Shown here: positions 42,580 through 51,118 of the stretch, in pieces
How positions within the stretch are numbered: the stretch's first letter is position 1
How the letters are laid out: each line of letters begins with the position of its first letter
Origin: Candidatus Melainabacteria bacterium
GTDB taxonomy: Bacteria > Cyanobacteriota > Vampirovibrionia > Obscuribacterales > Obscuribacteraceae
Direction: 5' to 3'
NCBI GenBank assembly: GCA_016699165.1
Contig: CP064963.1
Coordinates: 2,108,001 to 2,172,000 of the forward strand
Length of the DNA stretch: 64,000 nt
Notes under the pieces: generated by a model
Told to the model about the DNA's origin: nothing
What the model saw: the letters and a program-made list of their open reading frames with translations, nothing else
The model's database searches: none
Program-made: the position numbers and the translations under genes

Positions 42580-44247
42580 ATGCGCAATGACCACTTAGGC
42601 ATAATCACACAAGGGTCGCTTTCGGGTGGGCTCGAGATGCGCTTGCAGCCTAACGTTTCGGTTGAAGATTTGCGCGTTGGAAGATTTGTTGTTATAGAAG
42701 GACGCTCGAACCGCTTCTTCAGCATGCTAACTGACGTCACACTAAGTGCTGCAAATCCATCTATTTTGCTCAATCCACCACCACAAGACGATTTTTTGTT
42801 GAGTGTATTATCTGAAAGTTGCACTTTCGGCACAGTAAAAGTACAGCCCATGTTGATGCTAGAGCAGAGCGAAGAAGGCGACGGCGACAAAGCCGAGCTT
42901 CGTCCTGTCAAAACTATTCCCAGTCATTTTTCGCCGGTGTATGAGGCAACTTCAAAAGATTTCGCCCTGGTGTTTGGTGAAGAAAACGATGCAGACCCAA
43001 ACAACAATTTCTTTTACGTAGGCAAGCCACTAAATATGGAGACACCTGTTTGCGTTGACTTGAGCCGCTTCATTGAACGGTCTAATGGCATTTTCGGCAA
43101 ATCTGGAACAGGAAAATCTTTTCTTACTCGCATATTTTTGAGTGGTATCATCCAGAAAGATATTGCTTCCGCCTTGATATTTGACATGCACAACGAATAC
43201 GGCTGGCAGTCAATGTCTGAGAGCAAATCGGCACCAAGAGTAAAAGGACTAAAACAGCTTTTTGGTCACAAAGTAACTGTATTTAGTTTGGACGCCGAGT
43301 CTTCGCGCGCACGCGGAATACCTGATGCTCGCGAATTATACATAGGATACAACCAGATAGAAATAGAAGATCTCGATCTCTTGAAAGTCGAGCTTGCATT
43401 ATCTGAAGCCACACTAGAAAATGCTTACATAGTCAAAGAAAAACTCGGTGCAGACTGGATCGCTGCATTGCTCGACATGTCGGGTGAAGAGATTGAAGAG
43501 TTCACTCAGGTGCACAAAGGTCATCCAACTGCCATCAAAACTTTGCAACGTCGCTTGAACACAATCGTCTCGAAAACGGCTTATCTAAAGCCTAGAGTCA
43601 ATCACAATTATATTGAAGAAATCATCCAAAATATCCAAGCAGGTAAACACATTGTGCTTGAATTTGGACGTCAAAACAATTTGCTTTCGTACATGCTTGC
43701 GACAAACATTATCACGCGTCGTTTGCACTCAGAATATGTTAAACGAACAGAAGTCTACACGGCTAATCCGGACAAAGTAATGCCGCCTCGCAAGCTCATG
43801 ATCGTAATTGAAGAAGCGCATAAATTCTTGTCACCTCAAACAGCCAGGCAAACTATATTTGGTATCATCGCCCGCGAAATGCGCAAATATTTCGTCACTC
43901 TTTTAGTAGTAGACCAACGTCCCTCAGGCATTGATCCTGAGGTCCTGAGCCAAATCGGCACACGCGTAACGGCACTCTTGAATGACGACAAAGACATAGA
44001 TGCAGTATTCACGGGAGTTTCGGGCAGCAATACTCTAAGAACTGTTTTATCGCAAATGGACCCCAAGCAACAGGCACTCATTCTTGGTTATGCTGTTCCC
44101 ATGCCGGTTGTGGTACGCACAAGACCTTTTGATGCTGAGTTTTATCGCCAGGTTTCAACTGTTGGCTCAGCCCATGATCCATCAGATACCGCTGCGGTTA
44201 AAGACCGTGCAGATAAAGCGCACGAAGAGTTATTCGGTTCTTTCTAA
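42580..44247 (+). CDS. HerA/DUF87-type hexameric ATPase
   Basis: A 555-residue protein of the HerA/FtsK superfamily. An N-terminal HAS-barrel (about residues 1-90) precedes a P-loop ATPase: Walker A GKSGTGKS (173-180), Walker B region KLMIVIEEAH, an arginine-rich VDQRPSGIDPEVLSQ segment, and a motif with LNDDKDIDAVFTG. HerA proteins pump DNA, usually with the nuclease NurA, but no nurA lies in this window. It may work with another nuclease or as a DNA-motor part of repair or defence. The ATG at 42580 begins 7 bases after the small gene. Confidence 0.9.
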   Translation: MRNDHLGIITQGSLSGGLEMRLQPNVSVEDLRVGRFVVIEGRSNRFFSMLTDVTLSAANPSILLNPPPQDDFLLSVLSESCTFGTVKVQPMLMLEQSEEGDGDKAELRPVKTIPSHFSPVYEATSKDFALVFGEENDADPNNNFFYVGKPLNMETPVCVDLSRFIERSNGIFGKSGTGKSFLTRIFLSGIIQKDIASALIFDMHNEYGWQSMSESKSAPRVKGLKQLFGHKVTVFSLDAESSRARGIPDARELYIGYNQIEIEDLDLLKVELALSEATLENAYIVKEKLGADWIAALLDMSGEEIEEFTQVHKGHPTAIKTLQRRLNTIVSKTAYLKPRVNHNYIEEIIQNIQAGKHIVLEFGRQNNLLSYMLATNIITRRLHSEYVKRTEVYTANPDKVMPPRKLMIVIEEAHKFLSPQTARQTIFGIIAREMRKYFVTLLVVDQRPSGIDPEVLSQIGTRVTALLNDDKDIDAVFTGVSGSNTLRTVLSQMDPKQQALILGYAVPMPVVVRTRPFDAEFYRQVSTVGSAHDPSDTAAVKDRADKAHEELFGSF

Positions 44248-44288
44248 TGCGCGGCTAAGCCTTTGATTGTGTTACTCTTTTCAATATC

Positions 44289-44903
44289 ATGGATAACTCA
44301 AAGCCGGATCCTAAAAGTTCAAAAACTAAAATGAGTGCACTAAACGGTGCACCGGATCACGAGAGCCAGGATAATTTCGTCGAAGCAAAAGAACCATCCG
44401 AACTTATTTTCTGCTTACTGCTCGCTTCAGCTTATCTGGGACTAGCCAAATTTTGCTGGTCGCCGTTGTTTTTGACACATAACTGGAAATTGCTTCTAAA
44501 CGTTGAAGGCTTTTTCGTCACAGTAGCATCTATTGCTTTCCTGATTGGCTTGCGCCCTTACACAGCGCCATCAAGACTGCAATTAAGTAGTCGTGGTATC
44601 AAATATCGCGGACCATATTGGACCCAACGCAAAACTGTTAACTGGGAACAAGTAGCCAATGTCTATTTAAGTCCTGAACTCATTCTGGTGCTCTATAAGC
44701 CCAATCTTGAAAGCAAACGGATATGGCCACTAGCGATACTTTCGATATACCTTGCTGAGCGCGAGCAAGTGATAAAGTCGTTCCTAAAATATTGCCCTAT
44801 TCAGCCAATCATAATGAAAAGCCCGGCTCTTGTGTCGTGGATACTTTTTGGTCTTATTCTATTTATAGTAGTGGTCTGGTTCTTTTATTTACTAATGCCG
44901 TAA
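44289..44903 (+). CDS. Membrane protein with PH-like domain
   Basis: A 204-residue protein. After an N-terminal polar segment, two membrane segments (about 38-55 and 68-84) flank a short loop. A PH-like beta domain (about 95-160, with LQLSSRGIKYRGPY, VNWEQVANVYL and ILVLYKP) follows, then a C-terminal membrane segment (180-202). This design resembles bacterial PH-domain membrane proteins. The function is unknown. It abuts the convergent cytochrome gene with no spacing. Confidence 0.65.
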   Translation: MDNSKPDPKSSKTKMSALNGAPDHESQDNFVEAKEPSELIFCLLLASAYLGLAKFCWSPLFLTHNWKLLLNVEGFFVTVASIAFLIGLRPYTAPSRLQLSSRGIKYRGPYWTQRKTVNWEQVANVYLSPELILVLYKPNLESKRIWPLAILSIYLAEREQVIKSFLKYCPIQPIIMKSPALVSWILFGLILFIVVVWFFYLLMP

Positions 44904-45413
44904 TTATCTGCGACGAGCTTTGCGCGCAGCTTTTTTGGCTTCAGCTTCTTCGGCACGCTTTTTAGCTCTCTCAGCCGCTTTGCGCTCCTCATCGGCAAGC
45001 TCTTCTTTGACCCTGGGAGCCAGCTCACGCAGATAAACTATTAGACTATTCATCTCTTTATCATTGAGCACCTCAGGCGGCTGCGGAGGCATCATGCCTA
45101 CACCCTGGCGAATGAAGGCTTTGAGCCTTTCGTCTGTTGGAAAATGTTCGTTTATCTCTGTAAGTGCCGGACCCATTCCTTTGCGACCGCCGACATGACA
45201 GGTGTTGCATGTCCTGATAAAAATTTGTTCGCCAGATAAATTACTGCTTTGACCTTCTGCTTTGCGTGCTTTTTCAGCCTCAACTGCGTTAATTCGACGC
45301 ATTTCTTCAGTCATTGCACAGGAAGATAATAGCGAGATTCCAAGTAGTGAAAAGCCGCAATATATCGAAAACATGGCGTTCTTGATATCCTTCGCTTTAC
45401 GACATTTTAACAT
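44904..45413 (-). CDS. Lipoprotein cytochrome c with basic tail
   Basis: A 169-residue cytochrome c. The signal region has a lipobox-like LLSSC, with the lipid Cys near residue 33. A monohaem domain has CNTCH for haem attachment, and Met in MMPPQPPEVL is the probable axial ligand. The C-terminal 35 residues are a helix of alternating K/R/E/A, possibly a coiled coil or membrane-surface binder. The ATG at 45413 has GGTGGAG ten bases upstream. Another in-frame ATG at 45374 is possible. No oxidase gene is near, so its partner is unknown. Confidence 0.8.
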   Translation of the reverse strand: MLKCRKAKDIKNAMFSIYCGFSLLGISLLSSCAMTEEMRRINAVEAEKARKAEGQSSNLSGEQIFIRTCNTCHVGGRKGMGPALTEINEHFPTDERLKAFIRQGVGMMPPQPPEVLNDKEMNSLIVYLRELAPRVKEELADEERKAAERAKKRAEEAEAKKAARKARRR

Positions 45414-45535
45414 GATTTGCGAACTCCACCTTTTTAGAATATGAATACCAGCCAACCATGCGCTATTGCAGAGATATAAATATACAGGCTTGCATAGATC
45501 GAATTTTAAATACCATAGTTTTCCTTTAACAAAGG

Positions 45536-45556
45536 GTTTACTTGATGATTGTAAAC
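45536..45556 (+). promoter_or_regulatory. Inverted repeat upstream of murA
   Basis: GTTTAC (45536-45541) and GTAAAC (45551-45556) flank TTGATGATT. A small CCTTT-AAC-AAAGG hairpin (45523-45535) lies just before it. The gap from 45414 to 45710 holds no gene. No convincing promoter was found, and the repeat may be a binding site. Confidence 0.3.
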
Positions 45557-45710
45557 TAAGTAGTGTAGCTTATTTCCAGGGACCTCTCGGTGGCTGAACC
45601 GGGCAACCTCAAAAAAGCGCCATACATATCAAAAAAAATCCGAGCCTTCCTAAAACACAGGTTTCGCGAGTCCATCTACTTACCTTATTACTAGAACCGG
45701 CGGTCAGCTC

Positions 45711-47054
45711 ATGCAATCAAAGACAAATATGTCAGACCTAAACCCAACCGACACAAGCGAACAAATCGACCCAAATGGAGCCAATCCGCCTGGCGAAGAA
45801 CCGCGCATTATTATTCGTGGTGGCAAACCACTAAATGGCGAAGTCCGCATTCACGGCGCCAAGAACGCCGTGCTTAAAATGATGGCTGGAGCCTTGATTG
45901 CTAAAGACGTCACCGTCCTCAAAAACGTCCCCAACCTAACCGACCTGCACACCATGGCAGCACTGCTTCGTCACCTCGGCGCAAAAGTAGAAATCGGCGA
46001 TGGCGAAGTCACCATAGACGCCACCAACATTACCGACACCGAAGCACCATACGAATTAGTGACAAGACTGAGAGCTTCTTTCTGCGTACTGGGTCCACTA
46101 CTTGCACGCTGTCTTGAAGCCAAAGTCTCGCTTCCTGGCGGATGCGCCATCGGCGAGCGCAAAATCGATTTGCATGAACGCGGCTTGAAACAACTTGGTG
46201 CCGAAATCAAAGTCGAGCACGGGTACGTTACAGCCACTGCTAAGAAATTGACCGGAGCACGCATTTATCTCGATCGTCCATCAAACGGAGCTACCGAGAA
46301 CATCATGCTTGCTGCAGTCACTGCAGAAGGCACCACAATTATCGAAAACGCAGCTCAAGATCCTGAGATTCAAAATATCGCTCAACTGGTTAACGCCATG
46401 GGCGGAAAAATCGAAGGCGCTGGTACTTATCAAATTACAATCGAAGGCGTTCGTCAGGAAGACCTGCATGGTGCCGTAGTTGATACCATTCCAGACCGTG
46501 TTGAAGCCGGCACATTCCTCATGGCTTGTATGGCTACAACTGGCGAAGTAATGATGCACGGCGTCAATGCTCAGCATCTTTACTCCGTGATCAGCAAGTG
46601 CAACGAAATGGGCGCTGAAATTTCTATGTTTGCACCAGACTCAATGCGTGTGCGCATGCACGAAAGAATGAAAGCAGTCGATGCTACCACTCTTCCGTTC
46701 CCAGGCTTTCCAACAGATTTGCAAGCTCCAATCACGACACTGATGTGTATTGCAGAAGGCACCTCGATTCTGACCGAAACTATTTACGAGAATCGATTCA
46801 TGCACGCTGCCGAACTGAGACGCATGGGCGCGGATATTTCAATCAAAGGCAATGCCGCTGTGGTCAAAGGCGTTCAACGCTTGTCGGGAGCAGAAGTTAA
46901 GTCGAGCGACTTGCGCGCAGCAGCTGCGCTAATCATCGCTGGTCTATGTGCTGAAGGCGTGACCGAAGTAACCGAACTCAAACACCTTGATCGCGGTTAC
47001 GAAAATCTAGAAGCCAAATTCAGAGGACTTGGCGCCGATATCTATCGTCGTTAA
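45711..47054 (+). CDS. murA: UDP-N-acetylglucosamine 1-carboxyvinyltransferase
   Basis: It makes the first committed precursor of peptidoglycan by adding enolpyruvate to UDP-GlcNAc. The 447-residue protein has the usual two-fold barrel and the catalytic Cys145 in PGGCAIGERK, the residue attacked by fosfomycin. The first 30 residues form a polar extension before the conserved RGGKPLNGEV start. That region may begin at an internal codon. A perfect terminator follows. Confidence 0.95.
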   Translation: MQSKTNMSDLNPTDTSEQIDPNGANPPGEEPRIIIRGGKPLNGEVRIHGAKNAVLKMMAGALIAKDVTVLKNVPNLTDLHTMAALLRHLGAKVEIGDGEVTIDATNITDTEAPYELVTRLRASFCVLGPLLARCLEAKVSLPGGCAIGERKIDLHERGLKQLGAEIKVEHGYVTATAKKLTGARIYLDRPSNGATENIMLAAVTAEGTTIIENAAQDPEIQNIAQLVNAMGGKIEGAGTYQITIEGVRQEDLHGAVVDTIPDRVEAGTFLMACMATTGEVMMHGVNAQHLYSVISKCNEMGAEISMFAPDSMRVRMHERMKAVDATTLPFPGFPTDLQAPITTLMCIAEGTSILTETIYENRFMHAAELRRMGADISIKGNAAVVKGVQRLSGAEVKSSDLRAAAALIIAGLCAEGVTEVTELKHLDRGYENLEAKFRGLGADIYRR

Positions 47055-47077
47055 TTTCCAACTTTTATAGATGGACT

Positions 47078-47110
47078 AAAAACCTTAACCGTTATCGGTT
47101 AAGGTTTTTT
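47078..47110 (+). terminator. Intrinsic terminator after murA
   Basis: A 14-base-pair perfect stem, AAAAACCTTAACCG against CGGTTAAGGTTTTT, with loop TTAT, ending in a T-run. It stops murA and, being symmetric with A/T ends, may also stop the convergent gene at 47130. Confidence 0.93.
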
Positions 47111-47129
47111 CTTTGCACTCAAATTTTCT

Positions 47130-48365
47130 TTAGACCCAAAACCACTGCATAGCTGGCGGCATATACAAATTCATTCGCCCTAAAGTACTCTCCAGAGCTT
47201 CATCGTTTTGCTTGCCCTCACCAAGTACTTTTACTGCAAGTGTGACGGTCAAGCATTTGTATTTGATGAGCGACTGCAAACGCAAAGCGTTAAACAAAGC
47301 CTTCTCGGTCACCGCATTCATCTGAAGCAAAATTCGACCAAGCTTTATGCCGTCATCTGCCACTTGTTTGGCAAGTGCAGCCTGCAAATCGACCCGACTC
47401 AAACACCCCGAACACACAAGTAGCTCGCCAATTTTAGTTTGCTCTTTCGACGTGGCGGCGGCAATATTCTTCTCGATTTCTTTCAAATCGGACACAGCTT
47501 GAAAAATATTGACGCCTTGTTTTAAAGTCCGGCGCAAAACACTTACAGCCATAAAAGGTTTGATGTCCTGGTTTGAAATCAGTCCCTGAACCTGGACAAT
47601 AATTTCCATCTGCTCTTTAGTAACAAGCCCTTGCTCGAGCAAAATCTGCGAAAGGTCTTTTCCTTTGGAAATTTCAATCTCGCGACACTCAAGCAAATCC
47701 ATTTCAGAAATAATGCCTGACATCGCAAGCAAGTCGCCCAAAGACACAGCATATGCGCGGGGTTGCTTAAACATTCCCCGCTCAAACAATGCCTGCTCAA
47801 AACAGGTACTGCGCTTGGATGCTTGCTTCAGCGCTTCGACTGCGTCTTTGAACTCGACTTCATTATGTTTGAGCAACAAACAAGCACTGATACTTGCAGA
47901 CAGTGTTTTGAGATTAATATCTTTATTGAGCAGTAGCATCCGCCCAATCATGATTCCGGTCTGAGTGGAAGAGGCAATAGCACGACCAAACTGGGCATCG
48001 TTTATGATCCCAGCACTTAAAAGCAGTTGGGTCAAAGTGCTACCCACCGTGTTTACGGTCGTTGTAGTCTTGTGCAAGTTTTGCAATATAGAAATAGCCT
48101 CTTCCACTTCTATGTTTTCGCGACTGGCAAGCCTTAGCGCGCGCGACGCAGCATTGACGTTAAGCTTGCCCGACTGGACAATTGCGAGCATTCTTAAAAC
48201 CATGTTCAACTCATTATCCGGAATTTGTCCAGATAATTGCAGAGCTCGGTCGATTGAAATATGCAAACGCTCTGAGTCAATTGCTACTTGCTCAAGAACG
48301 TAGGGTTCTATTAGACCCGACCCTTTCAGCAATTCTTTTAGCAATGCGCCGTTTTTCTCCGCCAT
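47130..48365 (-). CDS. GspE N-terminal-like repeat protein
   Basis: A 411-residue cytosolic protein of three to four repeats of the GspE/MshE N-terminal type. The clearest is IGELLVCSGCLSRVDLQAALAKQVADDGIKLGRILLQMNAV (about 318-357). Others begin at LTQLLLSAGIINDAQF (about 110) and LGDLLAMSGIISEMDL (about 211). In secretion ATPases this domain binds regulatory ligands such as cyclic-di-GMP. No ATPase part is present here, so it is likely a sensor or adaptor. The start at 48365 has no strong ribosome site. Confidence 0.8.
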   Translation of the reverse strand: MAEKNGALLKELLKGSGLIEPYVLEQVAIDSERLHISIDRALQLSGQIPDNELNMVLRMLAIVQSGKLNVNAASRALRLASRENIEVEEAISILQNLHKTTTTVNTVGSTLTQLLLSAGIINDAQFGRAIASSTQTGIMIGRMLLLNKDINLKTLSASISACLLLKHNEVEFKDAVEALKQASKRSTCFEQALFERGMFKQPRAYAVSLGDLLAMSGIISEMDLLECREIEISKGKDLSQILLEQGLVTKEQMEIIVQVQGLISNQDIKPFMAVSVLRRTLKQGVNIFQAVSDLKEIEKNIAAATSKEQTKIGELLVCSGCLSRVDLQAALAKQVADDGIKLGRILLQMNAVTEKALFNALRLQSLIKYKCLTVTLAVKVLGEGKQNDEALESTLGRMNLYMPPAMQWFWV

Positions 48366-48415
48366 GGCAGAATAATGCCCTATATCTCAAGGTCTAAAAC
48401 CGGCCGATCGGATGA

Positions 48416-49960
48416 TTAGAACCCAAAATTTAGGGTGCGAAAGCTTAGCGCTTGAGCGAGGTCATCTAACTCAATATTCTCATTGCCATTAAGGTCAGCG
48501 ACTGTTCTTGCCATTCGAATAACGCGGTCATAAGCTCGGACTGAAAATGCATATTGATGAGCAGCGCTTACTAGTTTGCTTTTTACGTCTGCTGTGAGTT
48601 GGCAAACTTTTTCAATTTGTCTGTGTTTTAAATTGGCGTTATAAATAAATTTGCCATCGAAAATATTACGCTCACGTTGACGAGCTATCGCCGCAAAAAC
48701 CTTTTCTTTCATCCACTTAGTACGGTCATGCGGTGCAGGTTGAATGAGTATCTCGTTTTGAGCCAGTCGTCTTACTTCGACTCGCATATCTATGCGATCT
48801 AAAATCGGTCCCGATACCTTGCTCCAATATCTCATGGCCTGCCCAGACGTACAAATACAACTCTGCACGGTATCATTCTTAAAACCGCACGGGCACGGAT
48901 TGCACGCGGCAATAAGAACGAAAGAAGCAGGAAATGTCAATGTTTGCATGGACCGCGAAATAGTTACACGATTTGTTTCAAGCGGCTGCCTGAGACTGTC
49001 TATATGTGTGCGCGGAAACTCGGTAAATTCGTCCATAAACAAAATGCCGTAATGACTGAGCGAGATCTCTCCAGGTCTTGGAACGGAGCCTCCACCGACG
49101 AGCCCATGAATTGAGGCGCTATGGTGCGGTGCTCTAAACGGACGACTCACAACTAAACCATTTTTCTTGTCGACCTCTTTTGCGACGCTATAGAGCTTAG
49201 TCAACTCGACCGCTTCTTCATATTCCAGTGGTGGCATGATACCTGGCAATCTTTCTGCCAACATCGATTTACCTGATCCGGGAGGACCAATCATGATCAT
49301 ATTATGCCTACCTGCCGCAGCCATAGTCATTGCTGTTTTGGCCTTACCCTGACCTTTAACATCGCCAAAATCGAGGTCTGACACCACATTTGATGCCATA
49401 GTTTTATATCTATGTTTGGTGGTGCCATAAAAAACTTTGCCAGATTCTGGTCGTACCAAAATATTTATAGCTTCTTGTAAATGTGAAACAGGGTAGACCT
49501 TAATGCCGTCTACAAGCGCCGCTTCAGCTCCATTGTCTTCCGGAACTATGATGCCCTCAGCACCAGACTCGCGTGCGCATATGGTCATAGAAAGTACACC
49601 AGAAACTGGACGGACAGCTCCATTTAAACTAAGCTCTCCCACCATCCAAATTTTTGCTAAATGGCCCGCAGGAATATAACCAACCGATGCAAGCAGTCCT
49701 GCTGCAATTGGCATATCGTAGAGTGGTCCTTCTTTTCTGGTGTCGGCAGGGGCAAGATTTACCACCCACTTTTTAGCTGGCGGCAACAAAAAATCGCACG
49801 ACTTAATAGCCGAACGTACTCGCTCTTGCGACTCCTTTACCGCAGCACCTGGTAGTCCGACAATATTTATTTGTCCGATGCCACCACAGCAATCTACTTC
49901 TACTTCAACACGATAAGCATCAACGCCAGCCAAGGCGCCTGAATAAACACGTGCAAACAT
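48416..49960 (-). CDS. YifB/ComM-type Mg-chelatase-like AAA+ ATPase
   Basis: A 514-residue protein of the YifB/ComM family, whose members act as DNA branch-migration helicases in natural transformation. An N-terminal LON-like domain (about residues 1-170, with VNIVGLPGAAVKESQERVRSAI) precedes the ATPase with Walker A GPPGSGKSMLAERLPG, Walker B LFMDEFTEF and the cysteine cluster CNPCPCGF. The ATG at 49960 has GGAGG ten bases upstream. A longer start at 49993 is less likely. Confidence 0.93.
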   Translation of the reverse strand: MFARVYSGALAGVDAYRVEVEVDCCGGIGQINIVGLPGAAVKESQERVRSAIKSCDFLLPPAKKWVVNLAPADTRKEGPLYDMPIAAGLLASVGYIPAGHLAKIWMVGELSLNGAVRPVSGVLSMTICARESGAEGIIVPEDNGAEAALVDGIKVYPVSHLQEAINILVRPESGKVFYGTTKHRYKTMASNVVSDLDFGDVKGQGKAKTAMTMAAAGRHNMIMIGPPGSGKSMLAERLPGIMPPLEYEEAVELTKLYSVAKEVDKKNGLVVSRPFRAPHHSASIHGLVGGGSVPRPGEISLSHYGILFMDEFTEFPRTHIDSLRQPLETNRVTISRSMQTLTFPASFVLIAACNPCPCGFKNDTVQSCICTSGQAMRYWSKVSGPILDRIDMRVEVRRLAQNEILIQPAPHDRTKWMKEKVFAAIARQRERNIFDGKFIYNANLKHRQIEKVCQLTADVKSKLVSAAHQYAFSVRAYDRVIRMARTVADLNGNENIELDDLAQALSFRTLNFGF

Positions 49961-50104
49961 TTTGCGTTGCCTCCGTTCGTTCGTTGGTCTCAATTGATAA
50001 TACGTTCGAACGAGGCAAAAAGTTCATTTAGGCCTTGCCAGTTTGTGCGCGTTAATGTGTTTTTTAACGAATTACTTTACGAAATAATCCAATAATTGTA
50101 CGCA

Positions 50105-51118
50105 TCAATATTCCAAGCTCCAGTTGTAAAAATCAATCATAGTTAGCTCATGATACAAATATGAGTTCAAATCAACTTTAGAGTCGCTGCGAATCTCTCG
50201 CATTTTTGTTTTAATGAGCCAACCGGAATTATTGTCCAGGCAGAACTTTAAATAGTCCAATATTCTGTCTCGAGTGGATAACTTATTGAGGTCTCGGTAG
50301 ATTATGCAGTAAGGACCATAACCATTTTCAATTGGAATGCGCTCAGCTTGTTGTAAATGAAGTTCAAAACCTTTTAAGTCTCCTTTGCGAAAGGCGCACC
50401 AGGCTAAGTAAATATGCGAGCTATGGATTGCCCACGTATAAAAATATGCACCTTCAGGATAATTTGAAAGAACGAACTTGGCAAATTTCTTGCATCGGAC
50501 TTCATCCTTCGCCCATGCTGCCACCCCCATTAAGTTCGAAGCTAGAGAAACTCTATGACTTTTTTCCTTTAGACAATCAAACAGACTAATACCAATCTTC
50601 AAAGTTTCTTTTGCCGAAAATTTTTTAAAAGCTATCATTATCAAAGCGGTCGAGTAATACCGCTCCAATATCCGTACATCTTTGGGCTTCAGTGAGGCGG
50701 CTTTCTTGAACGCTTTCAGAGCCAACTCAGGTTCTAGCAATCTAAAGAAGCTTCCAGCATTTCCCAATAGAACTCCATTTTCGGAATGCGAGCGCATCAT
50801 CTTCTTCCAACACTTAGAAACTTTCTGATAATGCGATGATTCCTCCCTCCATGGAAACATCAAGCACAAATGAGTCGGATGCTCTGGATAATTTTCGATG
50901 AACCATATGTAGTGGCAAATCAATTCTTCCCAGACTTTAGCAGTCTTAGGAATTTGGATATTTCCCATTAGTTTCAAACGACTCTCCAAATCGTCTGGAT
51001 TTTCTTGTATGTGCTTGCGTAAAGCCTTAAGTTCCTGCGTTGAAAGCTTCTCTGGCTGAATAAACAGCTCCATAGCTTCATAGCCATTTTTTGGTTTGTA
51101 GATGTTGAGCTTGGGCAT
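50105..51118 (-). CDS. TPR-like cytosolic protein
   Basis: A 337-residue helical protein without a signal peptide, containing degenerate TPR units (for example LGNAGSFFRLLEPELALKAFKKAASLKPKD about 117-146). Its start overlaps the stop of the upstream DUF885 gene by one base (TGATG), so it is coupled to it. It is not recognised. The coupling implies a related task. Confidence 0.65.
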   Translation of the reverse strand: MPKLNIYKPKNGYEAMELFIQPEKLSTQELKALRKHIQENPDDLESRLKLMGNIQIPKTAKVWEELICHYIWFIENYPEHPTHLCLMFPWREESSHYQKVSKCWKKMMRSHSENGVLLGNAGSFFRLLEPELALKAFKKAASLKPKDVRILERYYSTALIMIAFKKFSAKETLKIGISLFDCLKEKSHRVSLASNLMGVAAWAKDEVRCKKFAKFVLSNYPEGAYFYTWAIHSSHIYLAWCAFRKGDLKGFELHLQQAERIPIENGYGPYCIIYRDLNKLSTRDRILDYLKFCLDNNSGWLIKTKMREIRSDSKVDLNSYLYHELTMIDFYNWSLEY

